Of a stretch of DNA of 64,000 bases, positions 1 through 9,077 are shown piece after piece. The stretch comes from Ruminococcus flavefaciens AE3010. Lineage in GTDB: Bacteria; Bacillota; Clostridia; Oscillospirales; Ruminococcaceae. Where the stretch lies: NCBI RefSeq assembly GCF_000526795.1, contig NZ_JAGT01000001.1:457001-521000 (forward strand), in the 5' to 3' direction. The notes under the pieces are model-generated. The model was not told where the DNA came from and searched no databases. It worked only from the letters and a program-made list of their open reading frames with translations. How positions within the stretch are numbered: the stretch's first letter is position 1; the number at the start of each line of letters is the position of its first letter. The position numbers and the translations under genes are program-made.

Positions 1-49
1 TAGTGCCGCATACGGATATGAGCTTGCAGGAGGTGTTTACGATGGCTGA
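1..49 (+). CDS. gatA: Probable C-terminal end of GatA (partial)
   Basis: Reading from base 2 gives about 15 residues containing AAYGYELAGG before a TGA at 47-49. Aspartyl/glutamyl-tRNA amidotransferase subunit A proteins commonly end with a similar alanine/tyrosine/glutamate helix, and gatA normally precedes gatB. The frame overlaps the chosen gatB start at 42 by 8 bases, which fits translational coupling. Only the last few codons are in the window, so this rests on context and a short motif. Confidence 0.5.
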   Translation, partial: SAAYGYELAGGVYDG

Positions 50-1481
50 GCTTGAATGTGCCATAGGTCTTGAGGTCCACGCTGAGCTCAGTACTGCGAC
101 CAAGATATTCTGCGGCTGTAAAAACGAGTTCGGAGCAGCTCCCAATACTCACGTTTGTCCTGTGTGTCTCGGACTCCCGGGGACACTTCCTCGGCTTAAC
201 AGCAAGGTCTGTGACTACGCTGTTAAAATGGGGCATGCACTTGGCTGTAAAATAAATAACGTAAGCCATTTGGACAGAAAGAACTACTTCTATCCCGATC
301 TGCCGAAAGCCTATCAGATATCACAGTCAGAGATACCCATATGCGGCAGAGGAAGCCTTGATATAATGGTTGACGGCGAGATATGCTCTGTGGGTATAAC
401 ACGTATCCATATTGAAGATGACGCAGGGAAGCTTATACATGATGATGATTTTGCAGGTACGCTGTGTGATTATAACCGCTGCGGATTTCCGCTTATCGAG
501 ATAGTTACAGAGCCTGATATACGCAGCTCACGTGAAGCTTATGTTTTTCTTGAAACTATCCGCAGTATACTCAGGTATATTGATATATCCGACTGTAAAA
601 TGCAGGAGGGCAGTATTCGCTGCGATGTAAATGTATCCGTTCACGAAAAAGGTACACCTCTTGGAGAACGCTGTGAGCTGAAGAACGTAAACAGCTTCAG
701 TGCCGCAGTCAGAGGCATAGAATATGAAATAAAGCGACAGACCGATATTATCAGCTCAGGTATCAAAGTAGAGCGGGAAACAAGGCGATGGGATGACAAA
801 AAGGGTATCAGTACTATTATGAGGACTAAGGAGAATATGCAGGATTACAGATTCTTTCCTGAGCCCGACCTGGGAGATATAGTTCTTGATGCTGAGAGGA
901 TAGAGCAGCTTCGCGGTGAGATACCCGAGCTCCCGAACCGTAAAATGATACGTTATGTCACAGAACATGGAATGAATTGTGATGCGGCATTTACTATTGC
1001 AGATTCACCTGATAAGGCAGCACTTTATGATGAGTGTGTTGCACTTGGAAAGTGTAAGCCCCGCTCTGCGGCAAACAGAATACTCGGTGATGTTACAAAG
1101 TTCATGAACGATACAGGTAGAAGCATATCTGATACGCCGCTGACTGCGGATAACCTCAGTGAGCTATGCGCTGCAGCTGAGAACGGGATAATATCAAGCA
1201 CAGGAGCAAAGCTTGTATTCAATGAACTGTTAACACAGGGCGGAGATGTTTCGGAGATAATTGAAAGACTTGGGCTTGCTCAGAATTCAGACGATGGATT
1301 CCTCAATGATATTGCGGACAGGGTAATAGCTGAAAACGAGAAGAGCGTCTGCGATTATATGAACGGAAAGAAAAATGCTCTCGGATATCTTGTGGGACAG
1401 GCTATGAAGCTCTCAACAGGTAAGGCTGCCCCTGCAAAGCTTAAAAGCATGATCGAAAACAAAATTAAAAAGGAGAATTGA
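42..1481 (+). CDS. gatB: Asp-tRNA(Asn)/Glu-tRNA(Gln) amidotransferase subunit B
   Basis: GatB works with GatA and GatC to convert misacylated Glu-tRNA(Gln) or Asp-tRNA(Asn) to Gln-tRNA or Asn-tRNA in the cytoplasm. The 479-residue product has the family length. Its N-terminus carries the GLEVHAEL motif, followed by a Cys cluster (CGCKNEF, then CPVCLG) and the family block YFYPDLPKAYQISQ. The C-terminal YqeY-like tail is present (VGQAMKLSTGK). A longer frame opens with GTG at 3, but ATG 42 has a GCAGGAGGTG ribosome site 7 bases upstream and matches the usual start. The next gene begins 1 base after its stop. Confidence 0.97.
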   Translation: MAELECAIGLEVHAELSTATKIFCGCKNEFGAAPNTHVCPVCLGLPGTLPRLNSKVCDYAVKMGHALGCKINNVSHLDRKNYFYPDLPKAYQISQSEIPICGRGSLDIMVDGEICSVGITRIHIEDDAGKLIHDDDFAGTLCDYNRCGFPLIEIVTEPDIRSSREAYVFLETIRSILRYIDISDCKMQEGSIRCDVNVSVHEKGTPLGERCELKNVNSFSAAVRGIEYEIKRQTDIISSGIKVERETRRWDDKKGISTIMRTKENMQDYRFFPEPDLGDIVLDAERIEQLRGEIPELPNRKMIRYVTEHGMNCDAAFTIADSPDKAALYDECVALGKCKPRSAANRILGDVTKFMNDTGRSISDTPLTADNLSELCAAAENGIISSTGAKLVFNELLTQGGDVSEIIERLGLAQNSDDGFLNDIADRVIAENEKSVCDYMNGKKNALGYLVGQAMKLSTGKAAPAKLKSMIENKIKKEN

Positions 1482-1482
1482 T

Positions 1483-1833
1483 ATGAAATTTATATGTTAT
1501 CCAAAATGTACTACCTGTCAGAAAGCAAAGAAATGGCTTGATGAAAATGGTATATCCTATGAACTGAGAGACATTAAGGAGAATAATCCAACTGCTGATG
1601 AACTAAGAGAGTGGTATAAGAACAGCGGGCTGCCCTTGAAGAAATTCTTCAACACAAGCGGACTGCTCTATAAGTCTATGGAGCTGAAAAATAAGCTGCC
1701 GAATATGAGCGACGACGAGCAGATAAAGCTCCTTGCGACAGACGGAATGCTTGTTAAAAGACCTATCCTTGTCAGTGGGAAAAAAGTTCTTGTCGGTTTC
1801 AGAGAAAAGGAATACGAGGAGCTATTCAAGTAA
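1483..1833 (+). CDS. ArsC/Spx-family thioredoxin-fold protein
   Basis: A 116-residue protein of the ArsC/Spx superfamily, close in size to Bacillus YusI-type proteins and shorter than Spx itself (about 131). A CxxC pair sits at residues 9-12 (CTTC), and near the end is the family cis-Pro region RPILV followed by VGF. Such proteins are either arsenate-reductase-like enzymes or Spx-like RNA polymerase partners. The sequence does not separate these, and no arsenic genes are adjacent. It is cotranscribed with gatB: its ribosome site (AAAAGGAG) lies in the last gatB codons, and a strong terminator follows. Confidence 0.85.
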   Translation: MKFICYPKCTTCQKAKKWLDENGISYELRDIKENNPTADELREWYKNSGLPLKKFFNTSGLLYKSMELKNKLPNMSDDEQIKLLATDGMLVKRPILVSGKKVLVGFREKEYEELFK

Positions 1834-1841
1834 TACTAAAG

Positions 1842-1864
1842 GCGGACGACATGTCCGCTTTTTT
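1842..1864 (+). terminator. Rho-independent terminator after the gatB operon
   Basis: Six-base GC stem GCGGAC/GTCCGC with a five-base loop, followed by six T. It separates the gatB operon from copA. Confidence 0.9.
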
Positions 1865-1879
1865 GTTAGCTGCGGTTAA

Positions 1880-1908
1880 TTGACAGTTGTCAGCATTTAG
1901 GGTATAAT
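1880..1908 (+). promoter_or_regulatory. copA promoter with overlapping operator-like dyad
   Basis: Consensus TTGACA (1880-1885), 17-base spacer, TATAAT (1903-1908). A perfect dyad TGACAGTTGTCA (1881-1892) overlaps the -35. Its core GACANNTGTC is one base from the CopY cop-box (K)ACANNTGTA, so a copper-responsive repressor site is likely by inference. No regulator gene lies nearby. Confidence 0.8.
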
Positions 1909-1932
1909 TATATAAATGAAAGGAGCAGGATT

Positions 1933-4443
1933 ATGAAGCAGTATAATGTAACAGGAATGAGCTGTGCTGCATGCAGTGCGAGAGTAGAAAAGGCTGTATC
2001 ATCAGTTGATGGCGTTACGTCATGTTCTGTCAGCCTGCTTACTAATTCTATGGGTGTTGAAGGCACAGCGTCTGCCGAGGCAATTATCGCTGCCGTAAGA
2101 AATGCAGGCTACGGTGCATCAGAAAAGGGCGGAAGCAGATCGGAGGCTTCAAAGCTCGATGAACTTCGGGATACCGAAACGCCCAAGATGAAGCGCAGAC
2201 TTATTGCGTCTCTTGTATTCCTGTTCGTTCTTATGTATATCTCTATGGGACACACCATGTTCGGAGCTCCTTTACCGTCTGCAATGGCAGGCAATCATGT
2301 AATGACAGCTCTTGCGGAGCTGCTTCTCGCCGCCATAGTAATGGTCATCAATCAGAAATTTTTCATAAACGGATTTAAAGGCATTATAAACCGCTCACCC
2401 AATATGGACACTCTTGTAGCACTTGGTTCGGGAGCATCTTTTATTTACAGCACAGCGGTACTGTTTATGATGACAGCAGCACAGCAGCGAGGTGATGCCG
2501 CAGCTGTACACTCATATATGCACGATCTGTATTTTGAGTCTGCGGCAATGATACTCACGCTGATAACTGTTGGAAAGATGCTTGAAGCACGTTCAAAGGG
2601 AAAAACTACCGATGCACTGAAAAGTCTTATGAAGCTTGCTCCCGAAACTGCTGTTATTATCCGTGACGGCAGTGAGGTCAAGATCCCTGTGGAGCAGGTA
2701 AAGAAAGGCGATATATTCGTTGTACGTGCAGGAGAAAGCATACCTGTTGACGGAATAGTTATTGATGGAGAAAGCGCTGTTAACGAATCGGCTCTTACGG
2801 GTGAGAGCATACCCGTAGATAAAACAGTGGGCGACAGTGTATCGGCTGCGACTATTAACAGCTCGGGATATATGCGCTGTGAAGCCACCCGTGTAGGTGA
2901 AGATACAACGCTGGCGCAGATCATCAAAATGGTCAGTGACGCAGCTGCGACTAAAGCTCCTATTGCGAAGATAGCCGATAAGGTCTCCGGAGTATTTGTG
3001 CCTGTGGTAATAGGCATAGCACTTCTGACATTTATTATATGGCTTATAATAGGGAAGAATGTAGGCTTTTCACTGGCAAGAGCAATCTCAGTTCTTGTAA
3101 TAAGCTGTCCCTGCGCATTGGGACTTGCCACACCTGTTGCCATAATGGTAGGAAGCGGCGTAGGCGCAAGGAACGGTCTTTTGTTCAAGACAGCCGCTTC
3201 TCTTGAAGAAGCGGGAAAAGCACAGATAATAGCTCTTGATAAAACGGGAACTATTACAAAAGGCGAGCCGATCGTAACAGATATTATCCCTGCTGCTGAT
3301 TTTTCGGAGCAGGAGCTTCTTGCAATTGCCTATTCACTCGAAATAAAAAGCGAACACCCCCTTGCAAGGGCAATAGTGCAGTATGGCAGCGACAACGGTA
3401 TTAAAGCTGACGATGTCACTGAGTTCAAGGTCATGGCAGGCAATGGCGTATCGGGAAAGTGCGGAGAAAGCTCATATATAGGCGGAAATCACAGCCTTGT
3501 AAGTTCGTCGGCAGATATCAGTGATGAAATTATCTCAATAGCTGAGAATCTTTCGGAACAGGGAAAGACACCTCTGTTTTTCGCAGTGAACGGAAAACTC
3601 GCAGGAATCATTGCCGTAGCCGACGTTATAAAGGACGACAGTGCACAGGCAATAAGCGAATTAAAGAATATGGGCATTCGCGTAGTGATGCTGACTGGTG
3701 ACAATGAAAAAACAGCGGCTTCTATCGGTACTCAGGCAGGCGTTGACGAGGTTATAGCGGGTGTTCTTCCTGAGGGTAAGGAAGCTGAAATACGCAGGCT
3801 TAAAAAGCAGGGAAAGGTGATCATGGTTGGTGACGGTATCAATGATGCTCCTGCGTTAACAGCGGCTGATATGGGTATTGCCATTGGAGCAGGTGCAGAT
3901 GTAGCAATTGACGCGGCGGATATAGTTCTTATGAAGAGTCGCCTGAGAGATGTTCCTGCGGCAGTAAGGCTCAGCAGAGCAGCTTTGCGTAACATACGCC
4001 AGAACCTGTTCTGGGCTTTTATCTATAATATTATAGGTATACCTCTTGCAGCAGGTGTGTATTCAAAGCTTTTCGGCTGGCAGATGAACCCGATGTTCGG
4101 AGCGGCAGCAATGAGCCTTTCAAGCTTTTTTGTTGTGACTAATGCACTTAGACTAAACCTTTTCAAAGTCCATGACAGCAGCCGCGATAAAAGACGCGCG
4201 AATACTTCTGCGGAAGCAAGTGAGCAAACAGGAACTTTAACCGTAAAGATAAAGGGCATGATGTGCGGACACTGTGAAGCAAGAGTGAAAAAGGCTCTGG
4301 AAGAGCTTCCTTTTGTCGATGAAGCCCTGCCAAGCCATGAAAAGGGGACTGCCGAGATAGCTTTGTCAGGCAATATGGACGAAAAAGCTGTCACGAAAGC
4401 AGTTACCGCTGCAGGCTATAAATATCTTGGCATAAAACAGTGA
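1933..4443 (+). CDS. copA: Copper-exporting P1B-type ATPase with N- and C-terminal HMA domains
   Basis: ATP-driven heavy-metal export across the cytoplasmic membrane, most likely Cu(I). The 836-residue protein starts with an HMA domain ([11 protein letters not shown], metal ligands CxxC near residues 10-15). It has the metal-site CPC in transmembrane helix 6 (about residue 392), the phosphorylated Asp in DKTGT (about 436), and the hinge GDGINDAP. Unusually, a second HMA domain ([11 protein letters not shown], about 772-836) sits at the C-terminus, as if a CopZ chaperone were fused on. Ribosome site AAAGGAG lies 7 bases before the ATG. Monocistronic between two terminators. Confidence 0.95.
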   Translation: MKQYNVTGMSCAACSARVEKAVSSVDGVTSCSVSLLTNSMGVEGTASAEAIIAAVRNAGYGASEKGGSRSEASKLDELRDTETPKMKRRLIASLVFLFVLMYISMGHTMFGAPLPSAMAGNHVMTALAELLLAAIVMVINQKFFINGFKGIINRSPNMDTLVALGSGASFIYSTAVLFMMTAAQQRGDAAAVHSYMHDLYFESAAMILTLITVGKMLEARSKGKTTDALKSLMKLAPETAVIIRDGSEVKIPVEQVKKGDIFVVRAGESIPVDGIVIDGESAVNESALTGESIPVDKTVGDSVSAATINSSGYMRCEATRVGEDTTLAQIIKMVSDAAATKAPIAKIADKVSGVFVPVVIGIALLTFIIWLIIGKNVGFSLARAISVLVISCPCALGLATPVAIMVGSGVGARNGLLFKTAASLEEAGKAQIIALDKTGTITKGEPIVTDIIPAADFSEQELLAIAYSLEIKSEHPLARAIVQYGSDNGIKADDVTEFKVMAGNGVSGKCGESSYIGGNHSLVSSSADISDEIISIAENLSEQGKTPLFFAVNGKLAGIIAVADVIKDDSAQAISELKNMGIRVVMLTGDNEKTAASIGTQAGVDEVIAGVLPEGKEAEIRRLKKQGKVIMVGDGINDAPALTAADMGIAIGAGADVAIDAADIVLMKSRLRDVPAAVRLSRAALRNIRQNLFWAFIYNIIGIPLAAGVYSKLFGWQMNPMFGAAAMSLSSFFVVTNALRLNLFKVHDSSRDKRRANTSAEASEQTGTLTVKIKGMMCGHCEARVKKALEELPFVDEALPSHEKGTAEIALSGNMDEKAVTKAVTAAGYKYLGIKQ

Positions 4444-4452
4444 AACATAATG

Positions 4453-4479
4453 AAAAGCAGTCTTTAAGGCTGCTTTTTT
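4453..4479 (+). terminator. Terminator after copA
   Basis: Stem AAAGCAG/CTGCTTT around a short loop, followed by a T run. Confidence 0.85.
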
Positions 4480-4508
4480 CAGTATATCGGGAAATTATTG
4501 CTGCGGAC

Positions 4509-4537
4509 TTGCAAAAGTCACGGAAATGTGATATAAT
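4509..4537 (+). promoter_or_regulatory. Promoter of the topoisomerase operon
   Basis: TTGCAA (4509-4514), 17-base spacer, extended -10 TGATATAAT (hexamer 4532-4537). Confidence 0.8.
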
Positions 4538-4578
4538 ATCAAAGTATGCATTAAAACGTGACCGAAAGGCAGAGGATT

Positions 4579-6558
4579 ATGGCTAAGAAACAAGATTACG
4601 GCAATGACAGTATATCAATGCTCAAGGGCGCGGACAGAGTCCGTAAGCGCCCTGCGGTTATATTCGGCTCTGACGGCTTGGACGGCTGCGAGCACTCAAT
4701 TTTTGAGGTCATCTCCAACTCTATTGACGAGGCTCGCGAGGGCTACGGCAATAAGATAATCATTACTCATTACAGGAATAACGATATTGAAGTCGAGGAC
4801 TTCGGACGCGGCTGTCCTGTTGACTATAATAATAACGAAAAGCGCTATAACTGGGAGCTTGTCTACTGTGAGCTCTATGCAGGCGGTAAGTATGATACAG
4901 CTGCTGAGTCTTATGAGTATTCACTGGGACTTAACGGACTTGGTCTTTGTTCTACCCAGTATTCGTCTGAATTTATGGACGTTGAGGTAATACGTGACGG
5001 TTTCAAGTACGACCTGCACTTTGAAAAGGGCAATAACGTAGGCGGCTTAAAAAAAGAGCCCTGCAAGAAAAAGCAGACAGGAACCAAGACACGCTGGCGC
5101 CCCGACCTTGAAGTATTCACTGATATCAGTGTTTCCGACGAGTTCTTCTGCGATATTCTTAAACGTCAGGCTATAGTAAATCCAAATATACTCTTTGTGT
5201 TCCGCTCGGAAAATGAAGCAGGCGGCTTCAATGAGCAGGAGTTCTTCTACGAGTCGGGTATAACCGAGTATGTTCAGGAGATAGCAGGTGAGGGTGCGCT
5301 TTCTTCCATACAGCACTGGACTGCTGAAAAAAAGGGACGCGACCGTGATGATAAGCCCGAGTATAAGGTGAAGCTTGATGTGGCAGTAACTTTCTCCAAC
5401 AAGGCAAAGCTCACGGAGTACTATCACAATTCAAGCTTTCTTGAACACGGCGGTTCGCCCGAGGAAGCTGTAAAGCGTGCTTTTGTCGCACAGATAGACA
5501 GCTATATCAAGTCTGTGAACGGCTACCAGAAGAATGAGGGAAAGATAACTTACCCCGATGTTGAGGAAAGTCTTATTCTCGTTTCCTCGTCCTTCTCGAC
5601 CCAGACTTCATATGCCAATCAGACCAAAAAGGCTATTACCAATAAGTTTATACGCGAGGCTATGACAGAGTTCCTGCGCCATCAGCTGGAGGTCTACTTC
5701 ATTGAGAATCCCGATGAGGCTCAGAAGATAGCCGAGCAGATACTTATAAACAAAAGAAGCCGTGAAAATGCGGAAAAGGTACGTCTTAACGTAAGAAAAA
5801 AGCTGACAGGTACTATCGACCTTGCAAATATGGTGGAGAAGTTCGTAGACTGCCGTACCAAGGACGTTTCACGCCGTGAGATATATATCGTGGAGGGTGA
5901 TTCGGCTCTCGGTTCTGTAAAGCTTGCAAGAAACGCGGAGTTTCAGGCAATCATCCCTGTCCGCGGCAAGATACTCAACTGCCTTAAAGCAGAGTACTCC
6001 AAGATATTCAAGAGTGAGATAATCACTGATCTTATCAAGGTCCTTGGCTGCGGAGTCGAGGTCACTACCAAAGCCAACAAGGAGCTTTCAAACTTTGATA
6101 TAAACAATTTCCGTTGGAGCAAGATAGTTATCTGTACCGATGCGGACGTTGACGGCTTCCAGATAAGAACCCTCATACTCACCATGCTTTACAGACTAAC
6201 TCCGACTCTTATCGAGCAGGGCTATGTCTATATAGCTGAGTCGCCGCTATTTGAAATAAATACTAAGGAAAAGACATATTTTGCCTATACCGAGCAGGAA
6301 AAGCAGCGTATACTTGAAATGATCGGCGATAAAAAGCACACCATACAGCGCTCGAAAGGTCTCGGTGAGAACGAGCCCGATATGATGAGCCTTACGACTA
6401 TGAACCCTGATACCCGACGTCTTATCAAGGTAACTGCGGAGGATATCACCGAGTCTGCAGAGGTATTTGAGATGCTTCTCGGAGACGATTTACAGGGACG
6501 TAAGGATTATATATCCGAATACGGCGCTGACTATCTCGAGCTTGCTGATATAAGCTAA
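4579..6558 (+). CDS. Type II DNA topoisomerase, subunit B (ParE/GyrB-like)
   Basis: ATPase subunit of an ATP-dependent type II topoisomerase (topoisomerase IV or gyrase type). GHKL ATPase motifs are visible: N-box EVISNSIDEA, G1 DFGRG, G2 GLNGLG. The TOPRIM domain follows: EGDSA (about residue 440), RGKILN, and DADVDG for metal binding. The 659 residues fit the family. ATG 4579 is preferred over GTG 4558 because AAGGCAGAGG precedes it. It heads a three-gene unit with a zinc-ribbon gene and the A subunit. Canonical gyrA/gyrB are expected elsewhere, so this pair is probably topoisomerase IV or a lineage-specific third enzyme. The sequence alone does not decide. Confidence 0.92.
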   Translation: MAKKQDYGNDSISMLKGADRVRKRPAVIFGSDGLDGCEHSIFEVISNSIDEAREGYGNKIIITHYRNNDIEVEDFGRGCPVDYNNNEKRYNWELVYCELYAGGKYDTAAESYEYSLGLNGLGLCSTQYSSEFMDVEVIRDGFKYDLHFEKGNNVGGLKKEPCKKKQTGTKTRWRPDLEVFTDISVSDEFFCDILKRQAIVNPNILFVFRSENEAGGFNEQEFFYESGITEYVQEIAGEGALSSIQHWTAEKKGRDRDDKPEYKVKLDVAVTFSNKAKLTEYYHNSSFLEHGGSPEEAVKRAFVAQIDSYIKSVNGYQKNEGKITYPDVEESLILVSSSFSTQTSYANQTKKAITNKFIREAMTEFLRHQLEVYFIENPDEAQKIAEQILINKRSRENAEKVRLNVRKKLTGTIDLANMVEKFVDCRTKDVSRREIYIVEGDSALGSVKLARNAEFQAIIPVRGKILNCLKAEYSKIFKSEIITDLIKVLGCGVEVTTKANKELSNFDINNFRWSKIVICTDADVDGFQIRTLILTMLYRLTPTLIEQGYVYIAESPLFEINTKEKTYFAYTEQEKQRILEMIGDKKHTIQRSKGLGENEPDMMSLTTMNPDTRRLIKVTAEDITESAEVFEMLLGDDLQGRKDYISEYGADYLELADIS

Positions 6559-6571
6559 GGGAGCGATGATT

Positions 6572-6796
6572 ATGAAAAAGATCAGAATGACAAAATGCCG
6601 CTTCTGCGGCGGTACTGAGTTCATTACAGGCTATCAGAATTTTTATGGTGCTGTTTACAGTGCGGACAGTATGCTGAGATCCACATCTCTGTATCATACT
6701 ATCTGCAGAGACTGCGGAAGCGTTGTGAGAAGCTTTGTCAAAGATCCCGAAAAACTCATCAAAAAGAGCGAAAGACGTAAAGAAGGAGAAGAATAA
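6572..6796 (+). CDS. Small zinc-ribbon protein in topoisomerase operon
   Basis: A 74-residue protein with two CxxC pairs (CRFC near the N-terminus, CRDC near residue 47), consistent with a single zinc ribbon. The rest is polar, with a basic C-terminus. ATG 6572 is chosen over 6566 because the AAGGGAG ribosome site is 8 bases away instead of 2. Its stop abuts the ATG of the topoisomerase A subunit, and it follows the B subunit by 13 bases, so the three are probably co-translated. Function unknown. A role with the topoisomerase is inferred from position only. Confidence 0.75.
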   Translation: MKKIRMTKCRFCGGTEFITGYQNFYGAVYSADSMLRSTSLYHTICRDCGSVVRSFVKDPEKLIKKSERRKEGEE

Positions 6797-9037
6797 ATGC
6801 CAAAAAAAAAGGAAACTCCCAAAAAACAGCCTGCTTTCAAGCATGAAGCTTATATTGAGGGCTCGGGAAGCGTAGTTGATGAAAAGATAACAGATACGCT
6901 TAAAAAGAATTACATGCCCTACGCCATGAGCGTTATCATCTCCCGTGCACTTCCTGAGATAGACGGCTTCAAGCCCTCACACAGAAAGCTCCTATATATG
7001 ATGTATAAAAGGGGACTTCTCAGCCCTGATAAGGAGCGTTCAAAGTCTGCCAACGTGGTGGGCGAGACCATGAAGCTCAATCCTCATGGCGACCAGGCTA
7101 TATATGAGACTCTTGTTCGTTTGACAAGGGGAAACGAGGCTCTTCTTCACCCGTTCATTGACAGCAAGGGAAACTTCGGCAAGCAGTATTCCAGCAAGAT
7201 GCACTTTGCGGCTCCTCGATATACAGAGGTAAAGCTTGAAAAGATATGCAACGAGCTTTTCCGTGATATCGACAAGGAGACTATAGATTTCGTACCAAAC
7301 TACGACAATACCATGCAGGAGCCAACACTGCTCCCTGCAACTTTTCCAACTGTACTTGTAAACTCAAATACAGGTATTGCAGTATCAATGGCAAGTAACG
7401 TGTGTCCCTTCAACCTTGAAGAGGTCTGTGAGACCACAATAGCTCTCATGAAAGACCCGAACCATGATATCCTCAGCACATTAAAGGGTCCTGATTTCCC
7501 TGGCGGAGGACTTATGCTCTATGATGAAGCCGAGCTCAACAAGGTCTATGAGACAGGTCGAGGCAGTATCAAGGTACGCTCCAAGTACAGCTATGATAAA
7601 GCCGCTAACTGTATCGAGATAACCGAAATACCTTACACAACCACTATCGAGGCTATTATCGAGAAGATAATCGACCTTGTAAAGCAGGGAAAGATAAGAG
7701 AGATATCATATATCCGTGACGAGACTGATATCGACGGTCTCAAAATAGCTATTGATCTTAAACGCGGCACAGACCCTGATAAACTCATGCAGAAGCTGTA
7801 TCGCCTGACGCCGCTTCAGGACAGCTATCCCTGCAACTTCAATATCCTCATTGCAGGTACTCCAAAAGTAATGGGTGTCCGCGAAATACTTATCGAGTGG
7901 ACAGCATTCCGTGAGGAGTGCGTCCAGCGCAGGACTTACTACGACCTGCAGAAGAAAAAAGAGAAGCTTCATTTGTTGGAAGCGCTCTCAAAGATACTTC
8001 TTGATATTGATAAAGCTATAAAGATTATCCGCGAGACCGAGAACGAAGCAGACGTTGTGCCTAACCTTATGATCGGATTCGGTATCGATGAGATACAGGC
8101 TGAATACGTTGCTGAGATTAAGCTCCGCAATATCAATAAGCAGTATATTCTTCGCCGTGTGGAGGAGGTCGACCAGCTCAAAAAGGATATTGAGGAAATG
8201 GAAGACATTCTCCGAGATAAGAAGAAGATACGCAAGATAATCGTAAATGAGCTCCGCGACGTTATCAAGAATTACGCTCAGCCCAGAAAGACCATGTTCT
8301 ATTATCAGGCTGACGTCGAAGAAGCAGAAGAGATCGACGATACTCCCGATTATCCTGTTAATATTTTCGTTTCTGACAGCGGATACTTCAAGAAAATAAC
8401 TCCGCAGTCTCTGCGAATGAGCAGCGAGCAGAAGCTAAAAGAGGGCGACTTCATCAGCCAGAGCTTTGAGGCTACTAATAAAACAGAGCTGGTATTTTTC
8501 TCTGATAAGGCTCAGGCATACAAAACGAGAGCAAGTGCTTTTGATGATACTAAGGCAAGCGTTATGGGTGACTATATCCCTGCAAAGCTCAGCTTTGATG
8601 AGGGAGAGGGACTTAAAACTCTTGTTGCCACAACTGATTACAGCGGATATATTGTATTCTTCTTTGAAAACGGCAAGGCAGCAAAGGTTCCGATGAAGTC
8701 ATATGAGACCAAGACGAACCGTAAGAAGCTTGCAAATGCTTATTCGTCAAAATCTCCTCTTATTGCGGCACTGTTTATATCAGAAGATTCAGATATACTT
8801 CTCAGAACAACAAGCGGTCATGCTCTTGTATTCAATACAGGTATGATATTGCCAAAGTCCACAAGAGACTCACAGGGCGTTCAGGTAATAACTTTGAGAA
8901 AGAAAGCTCTGCTTTCGTCAGCTGCTCTCATCGCTCCCGAGGAGCTTCCGGAGCTTGAAAAGTATCGCTCAAAGAGTGTTCCTGCCGCAGGAAAGCCTGC
9001 CAAGGAGCTGGGTGACAGCAATCAGCTCACATTCTGA
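6797..9037 (+). CDS. Type II DNA topoisomerase, subunit A (ParC/GyrA-like)
   Basis: DNA cleavage/rejoining subunit partnering the B subunit upstream. The 746 residues begin with a basic Lys-rich tail, then YAMSVIISRALPEIDG and the quinolone-pocket region HGDQAIYETLVRL. The catalytic Tyr lies in AAPRYTE (about residue 129). A long coiled-coil segment (about 385-490) is followed by a reduced C-terminal beta-propeller region. I see no clear GyrA-box, which favours a relaxing/decatenating enzyme over a supercoiling gyrase (inference). AGAAGGAG lies 8 bases before the ATG. Confidence 0.92.
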   Translation: MPKKKETPKKQPAFKHEAYIEGSGSVVDEKITDTLKKNYMPYAMSVIISRALPEIDGFKPSHRKLLYMMYKRGLLSPDKERSKSANVVGETMKLNPHGDQAIYETLVRLTRGNEALLHPFIDSKGNFGKQYSSKMHFAAPRYTEVKLEKICNELFRDIDKETIDFVPNYDNTMQEPTLLPATFPTVLVNSNTGIAVSMASNVCPFNLEEVCETTIALMKDPNHDILSTLKGPDFPGGGLMLYDEAELNKVYETGRGSIKVRSKYSYDKAANCIEITEIPYTTTIEAIIEKIIDLVKQGKIREISYIRDETDIDGLKIAIDLKRGTDPDKLMQKLYRLTPLQDSYPCNFNILIAGTPKVMGVREILIEWTAFREECVQRRTYYDLQKKKEKLHLLEALSKILLDIDKAIKIIRETENEADVVPNLMIGFGIDEIQAEYVAEIKLRNINKQYILRRVEEVDQLKKDIEEMEDILRDKKKIRKIIVNELRDVIKNYAQPRKTMFYYQADVEEAEEIDDTPDYPVNIFVSDSGYFKKITPQSLRMSSEQKLKEGDFISQSFEATNKTELVFFSDKAQAYKTRASAFDDTKASVMGDYIPAKLSFDEGEGLKTLVATTDYSGYIVFFFENGKAAKVPMKSYETKTNRKKLANAYSSKSPLIAALFISEDSDILLRTTSGHALVFNTGMILPKSTRDSQGVQVITLRKKALLSSAALIAPEELPELEKYRSKSVPAAGKPAKELGDSNQLTF

Positions 9038-9042
9038 TAAAA

Positions 9043-9070
9043 AATCCCGAAAGCAATTGCTTTCGGGATT
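9043..9070. terminator. Bidirectional terminator between topoisomerase operon and aldolase
   Basis: Perfect 14-base inverted repeat (arm AATCCCGAAAGCAA) with T-rich flanks on both strands. It serves the convergent genes on either side. Confidence 0.85.
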
Positions 9071-9077
9071 AATTTTA

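Noticed and set aside
1483..1833. Arsenic-resistance operon
   Set aside because: ArsC-fold proteins occur here and at 40960, but no arsR, arsB or acr3 gene is near; Spx/YusI-type roles are as likely.
2445..3188. 247-residue open frame antisense to copA
   Set aside because: It lies wholly inside copA on the other strand, has no ribosome site or family features, and copA is unambiguous.
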